Source: Knufia peltigerae
Lineage: Eukaryota > Ascomycota > Eurotiomycetes > Chaetothyriales > Trichomeriaceae
Direction: 5' to 3'
Length of the DNA: 64,000 bases
Assembly (NCBI GenBank): GCA_030247855.1
Contig: JAPDRN010000035.1
Location: forward strand, 218,215 to 282,214
Shown here piece by piece: positions 55,601-64,000 of this stretch. Each line of letters opens with the position of its first letter. The first letter of the stretch is position 1. Both the position numbers and the translations under genes were made by a program. The notes beneath the pieces are model-generated. The model had not been told where the DNA came from. It saw only the letters and a program-made list of their open reading frames with translations, and ran no database searches.

Positions 55601-58578
55601 TCATATCGCGCCGGATAGCAAGCTCGAGTTCTTTTTGGATATCCAGCCCATCAGCATATTATCAAGCTGAGCTTGCATCTCGGCGAGTTTGTTTCGTTCA
55701 GCCGAAAACAGATCCTGCATGAGTGGGTGCTCGGGCCCAACGGGGGTTACGTTGCTTTTGTCGTGCACAATAATAAGCAAATCTTTGATATCCTGGCTGT
55801 TCTCCATGTAAGAACGCAAAGATGCATCTGACCATGTAGGTGTTGATCTTGACGTCGATGGAGTATGCGTTGCAGTTGAAGGAGATGGCTTTGAGGTACT
55901 GGCGGTACCTTCTGACTCAACCAGAGCGGGCTCGTCATGGATTGGCGATATTCTGATAGCTCCTTGTTGTTGTTGAGTTTGGTATTTCAAGTCATCATAC
56001 ATGTCAGATGGTTCGATCGGTGACACTTGCATCGCAGAATCCGAACGAGAGGGTGCTGCTTGTGAATCTGAGATGGGAGATATGGCCTTACGGTCATCTT
56101 CTTCAACAACTGCATTCTTCTCGTCCTCGGAATCGCTATCCTCAAGAGCAAATCGTTCCTTCGCTCGCTTCGAATAGATAGTTTTCACAGCACCATCACC
56201 ATCGGTCGTTGTGTTCGAGGACGGCTTGAGGGCAGTTGTGATAGGAGAGAAGATAGATCTTTTTTCTGTAAGTGACGGGAATCGATTCACCGGCGTAGCC
56301 GACTGAGCCTGGGATGGTGATGGTGGTTCTTGGGCACCTTCACCGGGTGTTGGCTCGGATTCGACTTTCCTGACGGTCGATGGTGCCGATGCCGACGCAG
56401 GGGCAGTAGCGGGTAGGCCGGTACCAGCGACCGGTGCTTGTGAAGTATTCACGCCTTCCCTGGAAGGCGCTCTCTGATCTGGACCGGAGGCTTTGGGAGA
56501 CACTGGGGGAGGGTTCTTTTGTAATTTGCTCGGCTTGCGCTCAGGTCCTGCTTCAGGTCTAGAGGTTAGAGATTCTAGGGAGTCTTTCGATTGTGGCGAT
56601 TGTCGCTGCTCTTCTACGAGTTTCTCGCTCTCTTCTGGAGTAGAACCCTTCTTTCGCTTGAATAGACCGCTGAGCATGCCTTTCTTTTCTTTCTTCTTAT
56701 CTTTAGACTTCTCGTCTGAGCCAACGATTTTATCGAATGTTTCTAAGCTCGCTCGCTGGCGCAATTCATGTTGTTGTTGTTGTTGTTGTTGTTGTTCAGC
56801 AGAGGCAGCATCAGCATCGCCCCGCAGCAGCCGTGGTGTCAGCGAAATTTTCTTGGTTTCAACGGTCTCATCTCGGTAGAAAGAGTCTGTATTTCTTACA
56901 ACTCCCTTCCTCGACCGTTGCATCGGCTCATCGGATGGTTGTTCTAGTCCGACTTGTACTTGCTGAGACTTGGTGGGACTTGACACAACTTCATTCTTGA
57001 GACTTTCGTTACTTGTCATACGCTGAATGCCGTTGGCTATTACTGTTTCTTCCTTGCTTCGTGGTTCTGTAGTACCGGATAGATCTTGCTGATCTTCGGC
57101 AGACTCGGTGTCGTCCCTGTCGTCGCTACCATCAAGAGGCACATCGTCACCCTCCTCGTCTTCCTCGTCAGAATATTCATAGTCGGAAGGCTCGTAGTAA
57201 GTAGGCGCAGTGAATTGTACAGTCTTGGCGTTCCTTCGTCGCATGGCTTTCTTGAGGGGGTTTTTGGACTTTTCAGTATTGTCCCCAAGCATTGAAGCGG
57301 ACAACTTGCGCACTGTTAGCAAGAACGGGGTTCATGGTTACCGTACTTACATCGACGTTTCTGTGCTTATTCAACCTAGCCAAACGCTCAGTCGGCGTTT
57401 CTATATGTTCAGCGGGCAAGTAGCCTAGGTAGATAAGTCAGAATTCCAGACCTCCTAGTTTCGTGATGCTTACCAATGCTCCCATCTTTGACGACTCGAA
57501 CAAGCCACCAGTAGCTATTGCTATCATCTAGTAACACCATAGTGTCGCCTTTTGTGGCATTCGCTTGCCCCTCGACGGTGGCAACAAACGTGTGTAGAGC
57601 GTACACGAACTCGAAGTCAATATCCTCTATTTCTCGTAAGCATTCTCCTCCCCAACCAGAGTCGACAAAACGATCGTCAAGAGAGAAAGTGAAATCCTCG
57701 GTGTCATCATCAGAACTAGATGCATAATCTGGCAAGTACGAAGCTTCGTCTTCCCAGTCATCCTCGTTTTCTTCGTAGACAAAATCATCTTCGTAGCTTT
57801 CTATCGCATCGTCGAGGAGGGGGTCATGAGTCGGCAACAGATATCTTCGGAATTCTTGCGATTCGGACAGGGGAATATTGTAGTATTGCGTCGTTGCGAC
57901 AGGGTCAGAGGCCATTAACATTGGGTCTCTGGATGTGCCGTATTCCTCGTTTGGGGTAAAGCTTTCGAGATGTCCGTCGGTGTTGACAATGTTCTGAGTT
58001 GAGTACTCACCATGATGACTTGCCGGATGGATTACATGCGTAGGATACAAGGGAAAATGATCCGGGGTAACAGAAAAGGGGGAAGAAGAATGACTGCCTC
58101 GAGTCGGTGTCGGTGAAGCCGGGGAAGCTCCAAGATCCACAGAATCGACTCTTGTCGGCCAAATAGGGAGGGAGTATTTACCATCTTCAATCGAGGGGGA
58201 ACTGGATATCTTGTCCATCAGGTCGTCATCCATGTCCTCCTCGTCATGGGAGTCGCCTGCTCCGTCATCAAGGTCCTGCCCATGGTATCCATTTCCATTG
58301 ACACCATTCTGCGAAGTCATGTGGTCGTCATCTCGGTCGTCATCAAGATCGTCATAAAAATGTTGGTCGGCATGGAAACCTCCATTGGGTCTATCCTCTG
58401 AACTACGAGGGCTTGTGTGCTGTTGTTGATAAGCCTCGTGTTCTGCATGTCTCAAAGCCTGCTGCTGATGGGGCGCGGCTGGGCCATAGCCATAGGGTGA
58501 AGGGTGCGTGGGTTGTTTGGTGTGATCTTTGGCCGACGGCGCATCATGATCTTGTAGGTCCAAGGTATCTAACGACAT
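55601..58578 (-). CDS. tea4: SH3-domain cell-polarity protein, Tea4/Bud14 (TeaC) type, 3 exons
   Basis: About 960 residues. Exons 58578-57474, 57424-57351 and 57304-55601. In fission yeast Tea4 links the microtubule-end marker Tea1 to the formin and recruits PP1 (Dis2); the Aspergillus homologue is TeaC. Seen: disordered, acidic, H/Q/D-rich N-terminus; SH3 domain about residues 330-395 (FVYALHTFVATVEGQANATKGDTMVLLDD, as overlapping parts, SYWWLVRVVKDGSIGYLPAEHIE); then ETPTERLARLNKHRNVDLSASMLGD, diagnostic for the group; basic KKAMRRRNAKTVQFTAPTYYEP, where K-T-V-Q-F fits the PP1-docking RVxF consensus; acidic YSDEEDEEGDD; poly-Q run; long disordered tail with KRKKGS segments. The tail's last helix ends GWISKKNSSLLSGAI. 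Confidence 0.9.
56770..56796. repeat. (GTT)9 microsatellite encoding poly-Q in the Tea4-like gene
   Basis: 27 bp of pure GTT on the plus strand, read as CAA codons on the minus strand, giving eight glutamines between AE and HELRQ. Pure codon repeats of this kind change length easily between isolates. Confidence 0.8.
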
Positions 58579-60449
58579 GAGTAATGAGTATGCGCCTCCT
58601 TCTCACAAAGCAGCATGCAGAGAGTTCTGCAGAAATACGGTGGTGTTCTCTTACCAGCTCTCACAAGCTGTGGCTTCAGGGTGGTCATTGCGCGGACCAT
58701 TTGGGCGGTGGTCGAGTGAATGTCGCGTTTCGTGCTCGCCGATTGAACTCGACGGGCTACGGCTTGCTTCTGATCGCATAGAGGGTTTTCTGGGGAATCG
58801 GACCGTCAAGTGAGGAAATCAATCGGTGTAAAGCCGGGGCAAATGTTGGATACTGCGGACGAAACCGACGATCGACGCGGTAAAGACTGGACGGGTCGGC
58901 AGCGAGCCAGCTCGGTTGTTGGCAGAGAGCGACGCGTGATACGAGTGGAGAAATCAACTGCGATGCTGCAAGCAACAAAGAGTCGAGTGCGTAGCGCAGA
59001 AGTCGACGAGTGAATTCACAGTACAGAATACAAAGGACGAGTATGGTTGAGGGATTGTCCTTGGTTGGTGGTGGAGGGTTGATTGGGAAGTTTCTGGGCG
59101 GATAAGTTGGTGGTTTCCCCTAATTGATTGAACCTGGCGGAAAGAGGAGCGTTTCAAAAATTAATGGCAGGCTGAGGATTCAGGAACTGGGTCGATGCCC
59201 TGTGCCTGCGCCCTCAGCAATCGAGATCAGGGACGGTGCGGACTTGGGGCTGGAGGAGCTCAAGAGGGAATAGCCCAGGCTGGTGAGAGGTTGTCATTGG
59301 ATGAGCACGCGAGGCTTCAAGCAGGAAATCAGCGCTTGGCCCAGGCTCATTAGTGCCCGCCTAACCTTCAAGAGGCCTCTAACAAGACTCTAACCTCCCC
59401 CTACTGTAGGGGTCCAACTTCGAGCCTAGCAAGCTCTCACAGGGCACTCCCTCCTAGTCCCCACGCCCGGCCATTCTTAACCCAAGCCGCCCCTCCCTCA
59501 GCACCGTTAGGCGCCTGTTTCGACTTTACGGAGCCAGGATCCTGCAGCTTGCTTGCAGCCATTTTGTGGGGGAGACAAAGCGGCACGACCAGTGACCGAC
59601 AGCCAACTTGATGCTCCGGAGTCCTCACACTTGTGCTCCATACTGTACACGTCCACGCACTCAGAGTAACACGATCAGTGTCGGATATTGTACTCTAGGT
59701 AAAAGTGAACCCTGTGACTTAATCGTGCATATCAGATCAGTACCCAAATATTTACCGGACCCTTTACTCCGTATCCTCAAACATCACTTTTCCAGTGTGT
59801 ATGAACTTCATCCAACAAGAACGCCTTGGTTGTGGCAATGACTAAAACAATGGCCTCCAGCCTGAAGCGGTATCCTCCGCACTGTACACCGTATGCACTT
59901 GTAAAATGACTCGGGCCGTACGTGATACATGCATTGGCTGTAACGTCCAAAGAAGAAAGCTTTCCACTTGAATCGCCTGTTTGACCGAGAAGATGTTCAT
60001 GATGATTGCTTCTTCCACAGTCACCACAAAATTCTGCTGACCTTGTGAACCACATAAAAATTCACAGCGCTCAACTACCATTTGTTCCCGCACATGTCGG
60101 ATCTGCAGATCATCGACTGTGGCGCAAAATAGATGTATTCTCCGTACAGTACAGTACTAAATTACTAGGGAACACTTCCGAGGCTCATTATTCTCCAGGC
60201 CAGCGATTGCTTTTCGTGCCCGCACGTGGGACTGAAAGGATTTTGAAATTCGCACCACCACCACCACCACCACCACCAGGCACTTCTTTGCTTCCAGCCT
60301 CTTCGATCCATGGGCTTACACCAACTCGACTACGCGAGACACATTACAGATGCCCTCTTGAAGCACTTCCTCAGTTTCATTTCCTGCCACTCTCTTTCTT
60401 TAGGCAGAGCTAGAGCTACCACCTCACGCGCACGACATCGCCTGGTCTG
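58579..60449. promoter_or_regulatory. Divergent Tea4-like / kinase intergenic region
   Basis: 1,871 bp, the promoters of two signalling-type genes. Contains TACTCCGTA at 59765-59773, TCCGTACAGTACAGTACTA near 60142-60161, and a (CAC)n tract at about 60252-60278 in the kinase leader. No gene seen. Confidence 0.4.
60252..60278. repeat. (CAC)n trinucleotide repeat in kinase 5' leader region
   Basis: About nine CAC/ACC units, 170 bp upstream of the kinase ATG. Confidence 0.7.
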
Positions 60450-62456
60450 ATGGCACAGGCCGACGGCGATGCCCACCACCACTACCTACGCCCAGTCTCA
60501 CATCATGAGAATGATTCCGTCTTGGCAACTGATGCCATCTCTGAAGACATGGACGACGCCTTAAAGATGCCAGCTTCAGATTCTCGGCCTCAATTCAGAG
60601 GGTCGGCGGCGAGCCAAGATACCATCCGCCCAACTGCCACTCCTCCCGTCGATATACCCGTTGCAAACGAGCATCCTACTTCTAGAGTCCCCTCTTCCGA
60701 TGCCTCGTCCTACATCGAGCAATATATGCGCAACCGCAACCCGTCTGTCAGCTTCAACAGTGAAATCAAATTGGACTCGGGACACCGTCAGAGCATTGAA
60801 GATCCTCTGGAGAAGCCATGGCGCGAGCGAGGCCGGCCAGCGATGTATCCGGTCACGAGAGAAAGAAGAGATTCACGGGCACACAGCGAATCAGAAAGGT
60901 CGAACTTTGACCTCAACACTGGCCGTCGTATTCCCAAATTCTCCCAGAGCCCTCCAAGAGAACATGCACGCATAGGCGAAGCCCGATTCCCTCTGTTACA
61001 AGCCACGGTAGATGAAATGGCACGAGAATCACAGACTGACCTTCCTGAAGCCCAGTCGTTGACCTCTCAGTCCACTACAGAGTCTAATGAGCAGGCGGTC
61101 TTCTCTCCACCTCCCGACGACCAGTATCTTCAATCTCCTACCACAGAGTCCCCTGTCACGCCATTCTCCCAACAAGCCTTCTCGTACGAAGAGCCCAAGT
61201 CCTTTCGGAGGAGCGCCTCTCAACGATGGCGAGATGGCGAGACTAGTGCGTCCCCGCAGGACTTCTTTTCAAGAGCGGGTAGTCTGCGCAACAGGAGTAT
61301 GCGTGACATTGCAAGTCGTGCTTCTCGGCGAGAAACCTCAGGCTCTACAAAGTCCCCCATGTCAGCTGCATCATCTTACCTGCGTGGTTTCTCGATAAGC
61401 AGTTCAACGAACAATGGCGACGCTGATGCTGGACCGCTTCCACCAGACGCCGAGGGACAAACTATTGGTGAGGATTACGTCCTGGGTAAACAGATCGGCT
61501 ATGGCGGCTTTAGTACGATTAGGTCGGTGACACAACTCCAGGACGGTGAGCAGCGGAAGCTGGCCGTCAAAATTGTTCGGCGACGCATTGCCAGCATCTC
61601 TGAAGCCGAGAACGAACAAGCCCAAGCTGAATTCGAACATGAAGTCGAGCTCTGGAGGTTTCTCAACCACCGCAACATTCTCCCTCTGGAAGCCGTATAC
61701 AAGCTCGATGAAGCTACGTTCTGTTTCATCCCTCTTAACATTGGAGGAACCCTCTTCGACCTGGTCCGCTCGAATCGCAACGGTATCGAACCAGATGTAG
61801 CTAGAAGCTACTCATATCAGCTCGCTTCGGCCCTACGATATCTCCACCTGGACGCACGTGTTGTGCACCGTGATATCAAACTTGAGAATGTCCTCATCGA
61901 ACCTTCGCCCGATGGTAAGCCGGGCTTACTGCGCGTTTGCGATTTCGGCATGGCAGAATGGCTTTCCTCAGATAGTCTTTCGGGCCCTCCGAGCCCAGAC
62001 TTCCACGATACCGATCGGCCTCCACGCAAGCACATGGGACCGGCTGATACGTCAACATCTGCTTTCGCAGGTGGCAGCCTGGAATATGCCGCACCAGAGA
62101 TCCTACGCATTGCCGAACACCTCAAGCACAGTGGCCCTGCAGAAAGAGCTATTGTGTCTCCTGCCGTTGACATGTGGGCATACGGGGTTTGTGTATACAG
62201 CATGGTTGTCGGGTCTCGACCTTTCCAGAATTCTTTCCAACCGCGCGTGGTCATGGCGATATTGGCCGGAGATTGGAACCGGGAACCCCTCACAGAAAAG
62301 GGAGGACATGACGTGGTCGAACTAGTGAGCGGATGTCTCGATATGGACGATACATCCCGCTGGGACATCTCTCGTGTCATGGACTGCGCGTGGCTAGAAG
62401 ATCTTGCTTCCGAGGAGGACGACCTCGATCAGGGCTTGCATGGCTGGCGGTTGTAG
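60450..62456 (+). CDS. Ser/Thr protein kinase with long disordered N-terminus (CAMK-like)
   Basis: Single exon, 668 residues. Residues 1-340 are disordered, S/P/R/E/Q-rich and full of potential phosphosites (RRSASQRW, SPTTESPVTP). The kinase domain spans about 345-650: glycine loop LGKQIGYGGFSTIR, ATP-binding Lys about 374 in LAVKIVRRR, Glu in EFEHEVELWRFL, HRNILPLE, catalytic loop VVHRDIKLEN with Asp about 475, DFGMAEW with Asp about 498, an insert rich in S/P/D before GGSLEYAAPEI, and VDMWAYGVCVYSMVVGSRPF. All catalytic residues are present, so it should be active. The domain is CAMK-like and fungal-specific in detail; I cannot assign it to a named yeast kinase. The ATG context is CTGATGG after a CT/AC-rich leader. 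Confidence 0.88.
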   Translation: MAQADGDAHHHYLRPVSHHENDSVLATDAISEDMDDALKMPASDSRPQFRGSAASQDTIRPTATPPVDIPVANEHPTSRVPSSDASSYIEQYMRNRNPSVSFNSEIKLDSGHRQSIEDPLEKPWRERGRPAMYPVTRERRDSRAHSESERSNFDLNTGRRIPKFSQSPPREHARIGEARFPLLQATVDEMARESQTDLPEAQSLTSQSTTESNEQAVFSPPPDDQYLQSPTTESPVTPFSQQAFSYEEPKSFRRSASQRWRDGETSASPQDFFSRAGSLRNRSMRDIASRASRRETSGSTKSPMSAASSYLRGFSISSSTNNGDADAGPLPPDAEGQTIGEDYVLGKQIGYGGFSTIRSVTQLQDGEQRKLAVKIVRRRIASISEAENEQAQAEFEHEVELWRFLNHRNILPLEAVYKLDEATFCFIPLNIGGTLFDLVRSNRNGIEPDVARSYSYQLASALRYLHLDARVVHRDIKLENVLIEPSPDGKPGLLRVCDFGMAEWLSSDSLSGPPSPDFHDTDRPPRKHMGPADTSTSAFAGGSLEYAAPEILRIAEHLKHSGPAERAIVSPAVDMWAYGVCVYSMVVGSRPFQNSFQPRVVMAILAGDWNREPLTEKGGHDVVELVSGCLDMDDTSRWDISRVMDCAWLEDLASEEDDLDQGLHGWRL

Positions 62457-63863
62457 TTCCTCCTACCAGGACTCGTCACCTGGAATCATCAATCTCTTTT
62501 CTTCCTGGTCGACATTGCCAACACTGCTTCCGGAAACGATGACCATACCCCATCTATACGACGTTACGACCTTGTACTTTTTTTTTCTTTCTCCCTTCTT
62601 CCAACCTATCGTTCTCTTCTCGGCACGCAAGGCGCTTACTGGGACTGACTGCATGGGATGACGTTTGGGGGACGAGGGCGGTCATTGAGAGAACATGTTT
62701 TGTTTCACTTGATTATAGCAACGGCGCTCACTGACTGTATGATTATTTTCCGGGTTCCTTTTTTTCTCTTTCCATGAGCTGGCCCAAACGGGAGGGTGGA
62801 TGAGTTTGACCTCATTTGGATCCGTTACTCCGTTAATTTTACGGTGGCTGGACGGCAGGCTATGCTTGAAGGGGCACGCAGGCAGGACGGCAGAGGGCAC
62901 GGTTGCTTTCTTTTCCTTCTCTCTACTACGACATGTCAATGATAATGAGCACGATACGGTTATGGCTATAGTTGTGATTATGGTTACGGATACCCAATCA
63001 TCACTTTTTTTCCAAAAAAAAACCAAAAAAAAACAATCACCTCTTACTTTTGACTTCTCCTTGACTCTGGATCAAGGTTTCTAAAAACATGGTCTCTAGG
63101 AAAGGCTGGTTCAGGATAGAATGTAGTTCACGAAGTTATGGTAATTAGGTAGGTACCTCCTCCGTAGTGGGTAGACATGTCTAGTCGTTGGCGGATTCGC
63201 TACACACATTACTCTTTATTTCCAATTGCCCTCGGCGGCGGTGGTGGTGGTGGTGTTTTGCTGTTGTTGTGCTGCTCATGCTCTTCTCCGTCGTGCCAGC
63301 TATGCTTCTGTCATCTGAACTCCCAAGGCCGTGTTTGTATGCGACGTCGATCCAGTCAGTGTTTGCTTGGTCCGGTCTTCGCCTGCAAATCACCCTTTGA
63401 CCCAAGGTTATTACGATTTCCTTCCAGGTTGTTTGGGTTGTAAATATGTCTTGTTTGATTTGCCGGATTTCAAAATTCGTCTTCATCATTGAATGTCTCC
63501 CCCATCTGATCTTTTCGTTCGTTTGTTACCCAAAAAACCAAATGATCCCGCACAGCTGTGGCTGGGACCCGTTTTGGGAATGTTTCCCAGTTCTCATCTT
63601 CGTCTTGCTCCTTCCTCTCGTCGTAGGGGCTCGACGTGTCTTTGCAAGACCCTTCAAAGTGATAATCTCCTCTTCCGTACATACACACACAAAACATTAA
63701 AATCTCATTTTGCTCTCTGCTCCCTCTGTTGGGATGGATCAATCCCAGATTATGTTTTCCTTCCTCTCGACCGTTTGTGGTGGGTTTGCCTCGTAGGGCC
63801 CCAGCGAGAAGAAACAGAAAGATAAGGCCTCCAGAATCCACGGCATGTGGGGGTAAACAATAA

Positions 63864-63901
<38 letters not shown>

Positions 63902-63902
63902 C
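63864..63902. repeat. (TAG)n microsatellite
   Basis: Thirteen TAG/AGT units in a row, preceded by AATAA. Noncoding as far as can be seen. Confidence 0.8.
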
Positions 63903-63949
63903 ATGGTGGTTTGCAACTCTTGCAAGTACTGTTGTCGCAGTGATGTTGT

Positions 63950-64000
63950 GGGGGGGGGGGGGGGGGGGGTGTTTTAAAAATTTTAAAAAAAAAAAAAAAA
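63950..64000. other. Terminal poly-G and A/T homopolymers, likely contig-end artefact
   Basis: Twenty G (63950-63969), then TGTTTT, AAAAA, TTTT and sixteen A to the last base. Such stacked homopolymers are not seen elsewhere in the window. Confidence 0.6.

Larger units (their letters stand above)
62457..64000. other. 3' region of the kinase gene to window end
   Basis: 1,544 bp. Homopolymer-rich (T- and A-runs near 62580, 62760 and 63005-63035), a GGTGGTGGTGG patch near 63237, TAG microsatellite at about 63864-63902 and the terminal G/A runs. Minus-strand frames at 63181-63489 and 63470-63925 are acidic but unrecognised; I do not call them. Confidence 0.4.

Noticed and set aside
63470..63925. 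Minus-strand acidic frame near the window end
   Set aside because: Starts inside the TAG microsatellite (poly-Tyr) and has no family likeness; its downstream end could be real but cannot be judged at a contig edge.
1..64000. tRNA, rRNA or CRISPR features
   Set aside because: Scanned for T-loop GTTCRANNC with paired flanks and for spaced direct repeats; candidates such as 37474 and 19712 lack stems. None supported.

Overview
The window is nuclear DNA of a filamentous ascomycete (Pezizomycotina). The evidence is the spliced genes with short introns (mostly 50-160 nt, GTRAGT-like donors and YAG acceptors), fungal-only families (Zn2Cys6 regulator with a fungal-specific domain, DUF6536 membrane protein, CHO2, Tea4/Bud14-type SH3 protein), about 2.5 kb per gene, and no operons. 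A Eurotiomycetes affiliation, perhaps black-yeast-like, is only a guess. I support 26 protein-coding genes and one doubtful small ORF. I found no tRNA, rRNA, CRISPR array or recognisable transposon. Most exon boundaries were read by hand from splice consensus plus reading frame and protein-family continuity.

Layout. (1) 0.2-8.8 kb: an accessory block of MFS sugar-type transporter, Zn2Cys6 transcription factor, short-chain dehydrogenase and, divergently, a Baeyer-Villiger monooxygenase. It looks like a small catabolic or biosynthetic cluster (alcohol to ketone to ester or lactone). (2) 9.2-25.6 kb: a prion-like glycine-zipper protein, an amidase, then housekeeping genes: SUMO E1 subunit UBA2, a queuosine-salvage glycosylase, phosphatidylethanolamine methyltransferase CHO2, cytosolic Fe-S scaffold NBP35, and a secreted pepsin-like protease. 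(3) 27.1-37.9 kb: a DUF6536 multi-spanning membrane protein, threonine synthase, the wybutosine enzyme TYW1, and an HSL-type alpha/beta hydrolase. (4) 39.8-46.2 kb: a disordered hypothetical protein, then an amino acid/amine permease and an ammonium transporter transcribed divergently from a 958-bp region rich in GATA-factor motifs. (5) 47.1-54.5 kb: small genes: TPR-like hypothetical, DUF302-like, GNAT acetyltransferase, coiled-coil protein, cyclophilin and arrestin-like protein. (6) 55.6-62.5 kb: a Tea4/Bud14-like polarity protein with a poly-Q tract, and a Ser/Thr kinase with a long disordered N-terminus.

Functional links within the window are modest. The clearest are the SDR/BVMO divergent pair with its neighbouring regulator and transporter, the permease/ammonium-transporter pair with probable nitrogen regulation, and two tRNA anticodon-loop modification genes (queuosine salvage at position 34, wybutosine at position 37). 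Intergenic DNA carries recurrent short words (TACGGAGTA; TACCTACCTA) well above chance. The last 50 bases are a 20-G run plus A/T homopolymers that look like a contig end or assembly artefact.
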